Source: Alicyclobacillus fructus (GTDB taxonomy: Bacteria > Bacillota > Bacilli > Alicyclobacillales > Alicyclobacillaceae). From it: a stretch of 64,000 nucleotides of DNA. The notes beneath the pieces are model-generated. The model was not told where the DNA came from. It did no database searches and saw only the letters and a list, made by a program, of their open reading frames with translations. Positions 52,570-61,031 of this stretch are shown piece after piece. Location: the NCBI RefSeq assembly GCF_017329605.1, contig NZ_JAFMTY010000012.1:24525-88524 (forward strand), in the 5' to 3' direction. Every line of letters begins with the position of its first letter. Within the stretch, counting starts at the first letter, position 1. A program made the position numbers and the translations under genes.

Positions 52570-54518
52570 TTCACAATCGCTCCGTTCGGCATGCTGTCCG
52601 GAACCGTCACGATGGAGAGCGAGTCGCCTTCGGACGCACAGAGGATCATCCCGAGCGACTCCTGCCCGCGAAGTTTCACAGGCTTCAGGTTGGCCACCAC
52701 GACCACCTTTTTGCCCACGAGTTCCTCGGGCTTGTAATACTTCGCGATGCCGGACACGATCTGGCGCTGTTCGCTGCCGAGATCGACCTGCAGAACGAGC
52801 AGTTTGTCGGCGTTGGGGTGCTTCTCGCAAGCGAGCACCTGGCCCACCCGCAGTTCCACCTTATCGAACACGTCGATGGTGATCTCGTCCTTGTGTGTGA
52901 CGGTCTTCACGTCCTCGGCCTTGGATTCCGCCTTGGCCTCCGACGCCGGTGTCGTCATCTCTGTCAAGATCTCAATCTCCTTTTCCACATCGAGTCTCGG
53001 GAACAAAGGCTCCCGCTCGGCGACTTTCTGACCGCTTGGACCGCGCCCCATCTCCGCGCTATCCCACGTGAACGCGTCGTCTGCCCAGCCGAATTGCTCC
53101 CGGATGGCCCTCGGCGCATCGGTCATGAACGGCTGGACGAGGATGGCGGAGACGCGGATGGCCTCGACCATATGGTACAACACCGTGGCGAGCCGATCCC
53201 GCTCTCCCTCCTTGTTGAGCTTCCACGGCTGACAGTCGTCGATATACTTGTTGGCGCCGCGCACGAGGTTCCACAGCTCGGCCAGCGCGACGGAGAACTG
53301 AAGTTGGTCCATGTTCTCCTCGACCTTGGCCTTCGCGTCGACGGCGAGCTGGCGCAGGGCGCGATCGACATCGGCGAGCGCCCCGGGCTCAGGCACCACG
53401 CCGCCGTTGAAGCGGTTCAGCATGGCGGCGGTGCGGTGGACGAGGTTGCCAAAGTCGTTGGCGAGATCGTAGTTCAGGCGCTCGACCATGCCCTCGGGCG
53501 TGAACGTGCCGTCCTGCCCGAACGGGATCTCGCGCAGGAGGAAGTAGCGGAACGCGTCGCGCCCGTACCGATCGACGAGTGTCAGGGGATCGATCACGTT
53601 GCCCTTCGACTTCGACATTTTGCCGCCCTTGACGAGGAAAAATCCGTGGCCAAACACCTTCTTCGGCAAAGGCAGCCCGAGCGCCATCAGAATGATGGGC
53701 CAGTAGACGGCGTGGAAGCGGACGATGTCCTTGCCGACCACGTGCACATCGGCGGGCCAGTAGCGCTCGAACTTCGCCCGCTCGGCCGGATCGTCCGAAA
53801 GGTACCCGAGGGCGGAGATGTAGTTGACCAACGCGTCGAGCCAGACGTAGACCACGTGCTTGGGATTCGACGGCACGTGCACGCCCCAGTCGAACGAGGT
53901 GCGCGAGACGCAGAGATCCTGAAGACCGGGTTCGATGAAGTTCTTGATCATCTCCGTCTTGCGCGACACGGGTTCGATAAAGCCCGGGTTCTCCTCGAAG
54001 TACTGCAAGAGGCGATCGACGTATTTGCTCATGCGGAAAAAGTACGATTCCTCGCGGACAAACTGGACGTCGCGACCGCACTGCGGACACTTGCCTTCGA
54101 CGAGTTCGCGTTCGGCCCAATACGACTCGCAAGGCGTGCAGTACCAGCCCTGGTACTCCGAAAGGTAGATGTCGCCCTGCTGGAGCAGGCGCTCGAAAAT
54201 CTGTTCCACCACGCGTTCGTGGCGCGGCTCCGTCGTCCGGATGAAATCGTCGTAGGAGATGTCGAGCTTCTTCCAAAGCTCCTGAATCCAGGCGATGATG
54301 GGATCCAGAAACGCCTTGGGCTCGAGCCCAGCCTGCTCCGCGCGCTGTTGAATCTTGAGCCCGTGCTCATCGGTGCCTGTGAGAAAGAACACGTCGTAAC
54401 CCCGCAGGCGCTTGTAGCGGGCGATGGCATCGGCGGCCACCGTGGTGTACGCGTGGCCGATGTGCAATTTGTCGTTCGGATAGTAGATGGGCGTCGTGAC
54501 GTAGAACGTCGGTTTCAT
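52566..54518 (-). CDS. metG: Methionyl-tRNA synthetase
   Basis: MetRS charges tRNA-Met. The 650-residue product has the class I signatures HIGHAYTTVAADAIARY (about 20) and KGGKMSKSKGNVIDP (about 297), with a Zn-binding knuckle CTPCESYWAERELVEGKCPQC between (about 125-145). The C-terminal 105 residues form an EMAP/tRNA-binding domain (VELRVGQVLACEKHPNADK). I chose the ATG at 54518 because GCAGGAG precedes it; an open reading through the T-box leader is not coding. Expression is governed by the upstream T-box. Confidence 0.96.
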   Translation of the reverse strand: MKPTFYVTTPIYYPNDKLHIGHAYTTVAADAIARYKRLRGYDVFFLTGTDEHGLKIQQRAEQAGLEPKAFLDPIIAWIQELWKKLDISYDDFIRTTEPRHERVVEQIFERLLQQGDIYLSEYQGWYCTPCESYWAERELVEGKCPQCGRDVQFVREESYFFRMSKYVDRLLQYFEENPGFIEPVSRKTEMIKNFIEPGLQDLCVSRTSFDWGVHVPSNPKHVVYVWLDALVNYISALGYLSDDPAERAKFERYWPADVHVVGKDIVRFHAVYWPIILMALGLPLPKKVFGHGFFLVKGGKMSKSKGNVIDPLTLVDRYGRDAFRYFLLREIPFGQDGTFTPEGMVERLNYDLANDFGNLVHRTAAMLNRFNGGVVPEPGALADVDRALRQLAVDAKAKVEENMDQLQFSVALAELWNLVRGANKYIDDCQPWKLNKEGERDRLATVLYHMVEAIRVSAILVQPFMTDAPRAIREQFGWADDAFTWDSAEMGRGPSGQKVAEREPLFPRLDVEKEIEILTEMTTPASEAKAESKAEDVKTVTHKDEITIDVFDKVELRVGQVLACEKHPNADKLLVLQVDLGSEQRQIVSGIAKYYKPEELVGKKVVVVANLKPVKLRGQESLGMILCASEGDSLSIVTVPDSMPNGAIVK

Positions 54519-54574
54519 GTTCACTCCTGCCTTTCCGATGCGGGATGCCGCCCGGATCCTTCCCGGCGGCTCAT

Positions 54575-54835
54575 AAAAAAACCCCGTCCCGCATTGGGAC
54601 GAGGATCTCTCGTGGTACCACCCAACTTCGCGCGATTCGCTCGCGCCTCGTTGCGGCCGAGCGCCGTGGCTCAGCCTGTTCGATAACGGGAACTCCCGCG
54701 CCCGCCTCACCGGGCGTTGGCCCTGGCTCGACGAGCGGCGCTCCAGAATCATACTCCCCAGCCGCCTTGTTGCCGGCTTCCACCCTCCCGGCTCGCTGGT
54801 AACCGCGCCACTGGGTACCCTTCCTTCACCGCGCA
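54575..54835 (-). promoter_or_regulatory. Methionine T-box riboswitch leader of metG
   Basis: The minus strand carries the T-box core GGGTGGTACCACG (about 54611-54624), in which TGGT can pair with the ACCA end of uncharged tRNA-Met. A likely Met specifier ATG followed by A is at 54750-54752, in GGAGTATGATTC on the 3' side of stem I. The leader ends with a terminator, CGTCCC/GGGACG plus seven T residues (54575-54601). Uncharged tRNA-Met should switch the terminator off and raise metG expression. Confidence 0.88.
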
Positions 54836-54869
54836 CGATGCATTTGTCACAGAACGAGAATGATGCTTG

Positions 54870-54898
54870 ATCTTACGCGATCGCGCCCCAAAACGCAA
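54870..54898 (-). promoter_or_regulatory. Candidate sigma-A promoter of the T-box/metG operon
   Basis: The minus strand has TTGCGT, a 17-base spacer and TAAGAT, about 30 bases before the leader structure begins. Confidence 0.55.
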
Positions 54899-54935
54899 AT
54901 GTGGAACAGCGCTCGCAAGAAATTTTTTTGTTCGC

Positions 54936-54965
54936 CAAAAACCGCATCATGTCGCGGTTTTTTAG
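54936..54965. terminator. Isolated bidirectional terminator-like hairpin between divergent metG and abrB promoters
   Basis: AAAACCGC and GCGGTTTT form a stem around an 8-base loop with T-runs readable on both strands. It lies upstream of both promoters rather than after a gene, so it may insulate them or be a remnant of a lost gene. Confidence 0.6.
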
Positions 54966-55007
54966 CAATTTGAATCGTGGAACAGCCAGGATCAGAACTG
55001 TAAGGTC

Positions 55008-55035
55008 TTGCAAAACTCTGCGCATCCATTATAGT
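55008..55035 (+). promoter_or_regulatory. Candidate promoter of abrB
   Basis: TTGCAA, a 16-base spacer and TATAGT lie about 133 bases before the abrB start, leaving a long 5' leader. A/T-rich sequence surrounds it. Confidence 0.5.
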
Positions 55036-55167
55036 AAGAGTATAGAAGTATTTGCATGGCGTGATAGCGACGGCGCGGCGTCGAAACACCGTCTGTCTCG
55101 CTGCCTTGCCGTGCGAGTATTTCTCAAGAGACAAACAGAAAAATTTCGAAGAAACGGGGATGGTACA

Positions 55168-55410
55168 GTGAAGTCTACAGGTATTGTCCGCAAGGTGGAC
55201 GAACTCGGTCGCGTCGTCATTCCGATCGAGTTGCGCCGCACGCTCGGCATCGGCGAGAAGGATGCGCTCGAGATCTACGTCGATGGAGATCGCATCATTC
55301 TCAAGAAGTACGAGCCGGCCTGCATCTTCTGCGGTCAGGCGGACGAGATCATCCACTTCAAGGGCAAAAACATCTGCCCGTCCTGCATCGCCGAGATGCA
55401 GCACGCGTAA
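55168..55410 (+). CDS. abrB: AbrB-type transition-state regulator with Cys-rich C terminus
   Basis: AbrB represses post-exponential genes during growth. The first 50 residues (VKSTGIVRKVDELGRVVIPI, then LRRTLGIGEKDALEIYVDG) are nearly identical to B. subtilis AbrB's swapped-hairpin DNA-binding domain. The C terminus differs: instead of the multimerisation domain there is a CIFCGQ...NICPSCIAEMQHA segment with two CxxC pairs that could bind zinc. The GTG at 55168 has GGGGATGG upstream; the longer open frame to 54901 is non-coding leader. It is 80 residues and lies between metG and rsmI as in B. subtilis. Confidence 0.93.
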   Translation: MKSTGIVRKVDELGRVVIPIELRRTLGIGEKDALEIYVDGDRIILKKYEPACIFCGQADEIIHFKGKNICPSCIAEMQHA

Positions 55411-55427
55411 ATCGTCGATAACGTGAG

Positions 55428-55467
55428 GCCGCAGCGGCAAAGAGACACTTTGCGCTGCGGCTTGTTT
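55428..55467. terminator. Terminator between convergent abrB and rsmI
   Basis: GCCGCAGCGGCAAAG pairs (one bulge) with CTTTGCGCTGCGGC and is followed on the plus strand by TTGTTT. It serves abrB and may also serve rsmI from the other side. Confidence 0.8.
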
Positions 55468-56372
55468 CATGTTTCCGCCGTGTCTCCGTCGGACAGGGTT
55501 CGGTTGTAGAGGTCGCGCCGCTTCACCCTGTACGTTTCACTCGCCCGCTTCACGGCCTCCTTGTGCGACAACCCTTCGTCCATGAGCCGTTCCACCGCGC
55601 TCACGGCTTCCTCCCAGCGAGTCTCTTCGTCCTCGCCCGCGCCCGCCTCGGCCTCCGCGCCGCGGTTGTCGACCACAATCACGTACTCGCCGCGCGCCCC
55701 TTCCTCCGCCATGCGGCGCTCGAGTTCCGGGAGCGTGCCTCGCCAAAACGACTCGTGCACTTTGGTCATCTCCTTGGCCACCACCGCCCTGCGATCCCCG
55801 AGCTCCTCGACGAGCCACCCGAGGAGGTTCGCCACGCGGTGCGGCGCCTCGTACATCACGAGCGTCGCCGGAAGCTGGCGATAGGGTGAGAGGAACCGCG
55901 CGAACTCCGAGCGCGATCGCGGCGGAAAGCCCAGATACACAAACGGCGTCGCGGGTAGCCCGCTCGCGACCAGTGCAGCCAGCAAGGCGCTCGGCCCGGG
56001 CACCGGCACGACGGGCACGCCAGCTGCGAGCGCCGCCGCCACGGCCGAATCGCCGGGATCGGACACAAGCGGCGTTCCCGCGTCGCTGACGAGCGCCACG
56101 CGCCTTCCCTCGCGCAGGCGCTGCTCGAGCCACCCCGCACGCGCCGCCTCGTTGTGCTCGTGAAAGCTCACCAGCCGATCCCCGCCCGGAATCTCGTAGC
56201 GTGCCAGGAGCTTTCGCGTCTGCCGCGTGTCCTCGCACAGAATGATGTCGGCTTCGCGCAGCACGTCGAGAAGCCGCAGCGAAACGTCGCGCAAGTTGCC
56301 GATGGGCGTGCTGCAGACGTACAGACATCCACCTTCCGATTTCCTTGGTTCTGCCAACCCGTTCTCCTCCAT
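55467..56372 (-). CDS. rsmI: 16S rRNA (cytidine-1402-2'-O)-methyltransferase RsmI
   Basis: RsmI methylates the ribose of C1402 in 16S rRNA. The 301-residue product has the tetrapyrrole-methylase fold: LYVCSTPIGNLRDVSLRLL near residue 17, ILCEDTRQTRKLL near 43, VSDAGTPLVSDPGD near 95 and YLGFPPRSRSEF near 145. The C-terminal part has the family helical domain ending SHKEAVKRASETYRVKRRDLY. In B. subtilis yabB and yazA lie between yabA and rsmI (yabC); both are missing here. Confidence 0.95.
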   Translation of the reverse strand: MEENGLAEPRKSEGGCLYVCSTPIGNLRDVSLRLLDVLREADIILCEDTRQTRKLLARYEIPGGDRLVSFHEHNEAARAGWLEQRLREGRRVALVSDAGTPLVSDPGDSAVAAALAAGVPVVPVPGPSALLAALVASGLPATPFVYLGFPPRSRSEFARFLSPYRQLPATLVMYEAPHRVANLLGWLVEELGDRRAVVAKEMTKVHESFWRGTLPELERRMAEEGARGEYVIVVDNRGAEAEAGAGEDEETRWEEAVSAVERLMDEGLSHKEAVKRASETYRVKRRDLYNRTLSDGDTAET

Positions 56373-56385
56373 GTCGCCTCATGCG

Positions 56386-56424
56386 AAAAAGCCCGCTCGA
56401 TCGCGCTGTGGCGATCGAACGGGC
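56386..56424 (-). terminator. Rho-independent terminator after yabA
   Basis: On the minus strand GCCCGTTCGATCGC pairs with GCGATCGAGCGGGC (one mismatch) around a 6-base loop, followed by TTTTT. It lies just past the yabA stop. Confidence 0.9.
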
Positions 56425-56431
56425 CCTGCCG

Positions 56432-56737
56432 TCAAGCGCGTTCGATGAACGCCAGACAAAACAGACATTCCCCGTCTGTGCGCAGGCTCCCATATTTGAC
56501 ATTGCAGATGTGAAATCCTTCTCGATAAATGCGGCGCAGGTTCTCCTGCGCCGAGCCCGACTCCGCAAGGCCCTTTCCCATCGTCAGCGCCTGATAGTGT
56601 TCGTTTTCGCGCCGCAGCCGCTGATTCTCTTCAATGAGCTCCTGAATCTGATGTTTGAGCGATCCGAGCTCCTCGTACAGCTCGCCGATGCGCGCCTCCA
56701 AATTCGCAACCTGCACAAACAGCGATTGTTTGTCCAT
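56432..56737 (-). CDS. yabA: Replication initiation control protein YabA
   Basis: YabA binds DnaA and the DnaN clamp and limits re-initiation of replication. The 101-residue product has the expected N-terminal leucine-zipper coiled coil (about 1-55; [19 protein letters not shown]) and a C-terminal Zn site with residues His/Cys in [10 protein letters not shown] and two Cys in GECLFC. It lies between ricT and rsmI in the B. subtilis order. Confidence 0.95.
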   Translation of the reverse strand: MDKQSLFVQVANLEARIGELYEELGSLKHQIQELIEENQRLRRENEHYQALTMGKGLAESGSAQENLRRIYREGFHICNVKYGSLRTDGECLFCLAFIERA

Positions 56738-56755
56738 GCCTGGACACCAACCTCT

Positions 56756-57415
56756 TTACGCCATCGCGTCCTGGTCGTGGTATGCGTCGTTCTCGAACTT
56801 CAAGCAACACATCAGGCGGCCGCACAGTCCCGAGATTTTGGACGGATTGAGCGACAGACTCTGATCCTTCGCCATCCGAATGGAGACGGGATCGAACTCC
56901 CCCATCCACGTCGAGCAACACAGCAGGCGCCCGCACGGGCCGATCCCGCCCAAGATCTTCGCTTCGTCCCGCACGCCGATCTGCCGAAGCTCGATCCGCA
57001 CGCGAAACACGCTGGCCAAATCTTTCACCAGTTCGCGAAAATCCACGCGCCCATCGGCGGTGAAGTAGAAGATGAGTTTATTCCGGTCGAACGTGTACTC
57101 CGCGTCCACGAGCTTCATCTCCAGGCCGTGCTTCGCCACCTTCTCGCGAAACACGCCCATCGCCTGCTTGGCGCGCCGGCGATTCTCTTCTACCACCGCC
57201 TGATCCGCGTCCGTGGCAATGCGCATGACCTGCTTGAGCGGAAGGACCACGTCGTCCTCCGCCACCTGTTTTGGCCCAATCACCACGCGCCCGCACTCGA
57301 TGCCGCGCGTGGTTTCGACGATCACGTCCGCGCCTTTTTCTATCGGAAGATCGCCGGGATCGAAATAATAAATCTTCCCGGCGGGTTTGAAGCGAACGCC
57401 GACTATCGTCACCAT
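56756..57415 (-). CDS. ricT: RicT (YaaT), PSP1-domain protein of the RNase Y complex
   Basis: RicT works with RicA and RicF in an Fe-S-containing complex that modulates RNase Y, sporulation and biofilm formation. The product has GVRFKPAGKIYYFDPGD at the start and the PSP1 core with two conserved Cys-rich motifs, GPCGRLLCCSTW near residue 165 and GLCGRLMCCLKFE near 200, which fit [4Fe-4S] ligation. I chose the ATG at 57415, which overlaps the holB stop by 7 bases, with GGAGG upstream; a GTG directly follows it. Confidence 0.94.
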   Translation of the reverse strand: MVTIVGVRFKPAGKIYYFDPGDLPIEKGADVIVETTRGIECGRVVIGPKQVAEDDVVLPLKQVMRIATDADQAVVEENRRRAKQAMGVFREKVAKHGLEMKLVDAEYTFDRNKLIFYFTADGRVDFRELVKDLASVFRVRIELRQIGVRDEAKILGGIGPCGRLLCCSTWMGEFDPVSIRMAKDQSLSLNPSKISGLCGRLMCCLKFENDAYHDQDAMA

Positions 57416-58347
57416 GAGGTTGTAACCTCCCGCAAACGGACGCACATCTGCTCAAGGTTGAGCAGCCAAGCGACGTGCGACTGAAGGCGCAGTCTGGCGT
57501 CCATCACCGCCTGAACACACGCCGCGTACTGCCCGACCTCGAGAATGGGAGCGATGCGCCTGAGGGCCTCCTGCCACCTCGCGAAGCGTTCCGCGTGGCC
57601 GCCCGCGCGAACCCGCATGAGCTCGCGGAACCACTCGGCAAGAAGCAGCAGGCCGTCTTCCGCGGGGACATCCTTTGCTATCGATTGCCAAGACGCGGCC
57701 ATCTCCCAAGGCGAAGCGCCGCCGGAAAGCCACGTCTCCGTCCATTCTATCACCCGGTCCATGAGCCCGGCAAACGAAGGATCTTCCGCGCTGGCGGCGC
57801 GCTTCACCACCGGAACGGAGGTCGGATCTGTGAAGGTGAACGGGGGCGATGCGGGAAGCAGGCAGGAAAACGAGCGGGATCGAAGGGTGGAGAGCACCTT
57901 TTGCCGGCTTGTCGCGGTCAGGACCGCATACGTCCCAACTGCCGGCTCTTCAAGCGTCTTGAGCATGCGGTTGGCCGCGACGGGCGTCATGTCGTCGACG
58001 CCGTGGAGAAGGTAGACCTTGCGCGTCCCGTGGCCCTTGGTGGCGAGCCAGCCCTGAAGCGCCTCGACATCGCCCGCCTTCAGCCCCTCGTCGCCCGACT
58101 CCCAAACGTCCGGGTGGGAACCGGCCGCAAACTGCGCGCAGCTCCTGCACCGGCCGCACGGCACATCCGTCTTCGGCGCTTCGCAGAGCAGAGCGCGAGC
58201 GAGCCATCTGGCCGCTCGCTTGGTCTGGCTGGGCTCGCCCAAAAGAAGCACCGCATGCCAAAGCTCGCCCGCGCGCAGCCTCCGCACGAGGACTTCCGGC
58301 AGTTCGGCCGCCTCATTCGAGCGCCCTTCCGCTTCCAACTCCGCCAA
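57409..58347 (-). CDS. holB: DNA polymerase III delta' subunit
   Basis: HolB is part of the clamp loader. The product has VLLLGEPSQTKRAARWLARA near the N terminus, where the Walker A is degenerate as is usual for delta', a Zn module PCGRCRSCAQFAAGSHPD, and VAANRMLKTLEEPAVGTYAVL. The start is uncertain: the TTG at 58347 follows AGGAAAGG and avoids overlap with darA, while an in-frame TTG at 58392 would overlap darA by 23 bases. B. subtilis has yaaR between darA and holB; it is absent here. Confidence 0.9.
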   Translation of the reverse strand: MAELEAEGRSNEAAELPEVLVRRLRAGELWHAVLLLGEPSQTKRAARWLARALLCEAPKTDVPCGRCRSCAQFAAGSHPDVWESGDEGLKAGDVEALQGWLATKGHGTRKVYLLHGVDDMTPVAANRMLKTLEEPAVGTYAVLTATSRQKVLSTLRSRSFSCLLPASPPFTFTDPTSVPVVKRAASAEDPSFAGLMDRVIEWTETWLSGGASPWEMAASWQSIAKDVPAEDGLLLLAEWFRELMRVRAGGHAERFARWQEALRRIAPILEVGQYAACVQAVMDARLRLQSHVAWLLNLEQMCVRLREVTTSW

Positions 58348-58369
58348 GCTGTCGACCGCCTTTCCTGTG

Positions 58370-58699
58370 TCAGAACTGCTCAAACCGCTCAATGTCGAGC
58401 ACGAACACCGTCGCGCCGCCCACCTGGACGTTCACCGGATACGGAATGTACGACTCCATGCTCGCGCCCATCGGCGACACGGGCGCCACCACCTGCTCCC
58501 TCGCCTTGCACGACCGCTGGATGATCTGCATGACGCGATCGACCAGGTGATCCTCCACGCCGATGAGAAACGTCGTGTTGCCCGCGTGCAGGAAGCCGCC
58601 GGTCGACGCCAGTTTCGTCGCGCGGATATCCTCCTTGACGAGGTTCTGCGCCAGCTTGTTGCTGTCTTTATCCTGAACCACGGCGATCACGAGTTTCAC
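58370..58699 (-). CDS. darA: Cyclic-di-AMP receptor DarA (YaaQ, PII-like)
   Basis: DarA is a PII-like trimer that binds c-di-AMP; its downstream target is not settled. The 109-residue product is typical: KLVIAVVQDKDSNKLAQNLV at the start, KLASTGGFLHAGNTTFLIGV near residue 28 and NVQVGGATVFVLDIERFEQ at the end. It lies between tmk and holB as in B. subtilis. Confidence 0.95.
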   Translation of the reverse strand: MKLVIAVVQDKDSNKLAQNLVKEDIRATKLASTGGFLHAGNTTFLIGVEDHLVDRVMQIIQRSCKAREQVVAPVSPMGASMESYIPYPVNVQVGGATVFVLDIERFEQF

Positions 58700-58715
58700 G
58701 TGGGCTCACCCACCT

Positions 58716-59357
58716 CTACAAGTGTTGTTGGATGAGATTCCATACCAGCGCCCGGATCTCCTGCTCGATCTCGTCCGGCGATCGCGACGCGTCGATCCGC
58801 TTCCGCACCTGCGGCATCTCTCGCCACATCCGTTCGAATGCGTCCGCCACGCGCGCGAAAAACGCGTCATCCCGCCGCTCAATCCGGTCGAGACCTCCGC
58901 GCTCCGTCCGCGATCGCAGGCGGGATCGCGCCGTCGGCCAGTCGAGATCGAACCAAAGCGTCAAATCCGGCCGCAGGCCGCCGAGGGCGTAATCGTTCAA
59001 GGCTTCGACCCAAGCCTCGCCCAGCCCGAGCCCCGCGCCCTGATAGGCGATGGACGCGTCCACGAATCGGTCACACAGGACGATCTCGCCCCGCGCCAGC
59101 GCCGGCCGGATGAGCTCCTCGACGTGCTGCGCGCGCGAAGCGGCGTAGAGAAGCGCCTCGGTCCGCGGCGCCATCTCCCGATGGCGCGGATCGAGCAGAA
59201 TCGCGCGGACGGCGTCGCCAATGCGCGTACCGCCCGGCTCGCGGGTGACAATTACCGGAAGGCCCTCGGCCTCCAGCCACGCTGCGACGCGAAGGAGTTG
59301 CGTCGTCTTTCCCGCACCATCGATGCCTTCGAATGTGATGAGAAGTCCCTTACGCAT
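58716..59357 (-). CDS. tmk: Thymidylate kinase
   Basis: Tmk phosphorylates dTMP to dTDP. The 213-residue product has the P-loop FEGIDGAGKTTQLLR near residue 9, VTREPGGTRIGDAVR near 37, and LCDRFVDASIAYQG near 94, with a LID region SRTERGGLDRIERRDD near 150. I chose the ATG at 59357; the frame is open further through the decarboxylase gene, which it overlaps by 8 bases. Confidence 0.96.
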   Translation of the reverse strand: MRKGLLITFEGIDGAGKTTQLLRVAAWLEAEGLPVIVTREPGGTRIGDAVRAILLDPRHREMAPRTEALLYAASRAQHVEELIRPALARGEIVLCDRFVDASIAYQGAGLGLGEAWVEALNDYALGGLRPDLTLWFDLDWPTARSRLRSRTERGGLDRIERRDDAFFARVADAFERMWREMPQVRKRIDASRSPDEIEQEIRALVWNLIQQHL

Positions 59358-60750
59358 CGCACACCTCAATGGTTCCGTCTGCAGCCACGCCCACGATGTC
59401 GTGACCTTCCATCCACATGCGCGCGAGAATCTCGACGTGCTGTTCCGAGATGACCTGCCCCGGCCAGAGGGCGGGGACACCCGGAGGATACGGGGAGATG
59501 GGCCGCTTGGCGACGAGTCCCGCGGCACCTCGGAGGGGCACCCGCCGTCCCGGCAGGTGCTCGATGGCGCTCGGCCGCAGCGCGAGCACCGCGGGCGCCT
59601 CGTAGAGGAAAGCGCCGTGCCACGGGGTCTCCGGCGTTTCCTCGCCCGCTTCCTCACACCACGTTCGATACACCTCGAAAAAGCGGGCCACATCCCGTTC
59701 GCCCTGGCCGAAGCCGAAGATGGCCAACGCCCCCGAGGCATCCCAGTACTCGAGAAACATGCCCCGTTCCTCGAGCCGCTCGGCCAGCCGGGCGCTCCGC
59801 GCCCGAGAACCCGTCGGGATCCACATCCGCATCGGATCGGATTGTGGCTCCAACGGTCGATAGCGCGCGAGCACGTCCAGCGTCTCGCGCACCAGATCCT
59901 GGCCGGATCGGAGAAAGGCCTGCGCCGCGTCCAGGGACGCGAGGAGCAGGTACGAAGGACTGGTGGTGTGGAGAAACAGAAGCGCCTCGTGAACGCCATC
60001 CGCGAGGTCCGGCCGAGACACGTGCATCCACGCCGCCTGCGTGAGGCAAGGCAAGGTCTTGTGGGGGCTTTGAATGACGACGTCCGCCCCCTGCGCCACG
60101 CTGTGGTCCGGCAGGCGCGGATCCAGCCCAAAGTGCGCACCATGCGCCTCGTCCACCAGGAGAAGCGCGCCGTGCCGATGCGCCACCTCGGCGAGCGAGC
60201 GCACGTCCGCGACGAAGCCCGGATACGTGGGGCTCGTCACGAAGACCGCCTTCACCGGCTGCCACTGGCGAAGCTCCGCGTCCAGCGCGGCGGGCGAGGG
60301 CGGATCGAACGCCTGTCTGGCGGGATTCCACGGGCTCGGCACCCACACGGGCACCGCGTCGGCGTACACGAGCCCGCGCCACACGCTCATGTGACATGGA
60401 CCGAGGACCAGCACGCGCTGGCCGGGGACGCCGCAGGCGCCCTTGAGGGCCGCCATGACACACGCCGTCGCTCCATTCACGGAGTAGTACGTCCGGTAGG
60501 CCCCGTAGTGCCGCGCGCACAGCTCCTCGGAAGCGGCGATGCAGTCGCTCGCGCTGTGAAAATTGTCAAGCCCCGGGAGTTCCGTGAGGTCCAGCTTGAG
60601 GGCTTGGCCAAGCCAGGCCGAAAGAGGCTGGGGCAGGTACCTTCCATGATGTCCCGGCACGTGAAACGACGCCCGCTCGTTGGCGGCGTGGTGCATCAGC
60701 CGATCCAGGATGGGCATCGCCGCGCCGAACCCGTCGCTCTCCCTCGTCAC
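59350..60750 (-). CDS. yaaO: YaaO-like Orn/Lys/Arg decarboxylase family PLP enzyme
   Basis: The 466-residue product belongs to the fold-type I Orn/Lys/Arg decarboxylases: FHVPGHHGRYLP near residue 29, ELPGLDNFHSASDCI near 57, YYSVNGATACVMAAL near 88, LLVDEAHGAHFG near 197, and the PLP-binding Lys in IQSPHKTLPCLTQAAWMH near 225. B. subtilis YaaO has the same neighbours (tmk, gin/csfB), but its substrate is not settled. The start is GTG at 60750, overlapping the stop of a small membrane protein gene (GTGA). Confidence 0.9.
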   Translation of the reverse strand: MTRESDGFGAAMPILDRLMHHAANERASFHVPGHHGRYLPQPLSAWLGQALKLDLTELPGLDNFHSASDCIAASEELCARHYGAYRTYYSVNGATACVMAALKGACGVPGQRVLVLGPCHMSVWRGLVYADAVPVWVPSPWNPARQAFDPPSPAALDAELRQWQPVKAVFVTSPTYPGFVADVRSLAEVAHRHGALLLVDEAHGAHFGLDPRLPDHSVAQGADVVIQSPHKTLPCLTQAAWMHVSRPDLADGVHEALLFLHTTSPSYLLLASLDAAQAFLRSGQDLVRETLDVLARYRPLEPQSDPMRMWIPTGSRARSARLAERLEERGMFLEYWDASGALAIFGFGQGERDVARFFEVYRTWCEEAGEETPETPWHGAFLYEAPAVLALRPSAIEHLPGRRVPLRGAAGLVAKRPISPYPPGVPALWPGQVISEQHVEILARMWMEGHDIVGVAADGTIEVCDA

Positions 60751-60878
60751 TCCGCCGAACCCCCGCGGCGGGACAGGTCAGCGCGCCTGCGAATCTCATG
60801 TCGGATGAGCCAAGCGAGTGCCACGGCGCTCGCGAGGGTGTACAGTACGCCAAAGAGCGGCCAAACCAGCTTGTGCAC
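60747..60878 (-). CDS. Small single-pass membrane protein (43 aa)
   Basis: This short gene encodes MHKLVWPLFGVLYTLA followed by more hydrophobic residues to about 25, then a basic tail IRHEIRRRADLSRRGGSAE. The layout is one membrane helix with a positive cytoplasmic end. Its stop overlaps the GTG start of the YaaO-like gene by 4 bases, a sign of real translation; the ribosome site before its GTG is weak. No family is recognised. Confidence 0.5.
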   Translation of the reverse strand: MHKLVWPLFGVLYTLASAVALAWLIRHEIRRRADLSRRGGSAE

Positions 60879-61031
60879 CCCGATTCAACGCCCTTTCTCA
60901 TGCCCTTGCAAGATGTTGCTCCCATTGTACCACGGCCCATCCGGAGTGCGCGAAGCGCTGAAGACACAGACAAGGCGCACCGCGGCCCGCGATGCGCCCA
61001 CGGCCTCCCGGAAGAGGCGAAAAGCTCCCAT

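Noticed and set aside
52818..54686. 622-codon plus-strand frame opposite metG
   Set aside because: It is an antisense shadow of metG and part of its T-box leader.
58716..60143. Single 475-residue fusion containing thymidylate kinase
   Set aside because: The frame upstream of 59357 is only open by chance inside the decarboxylase gene; the Tmk domain begins exactly at the ATG at 59357.
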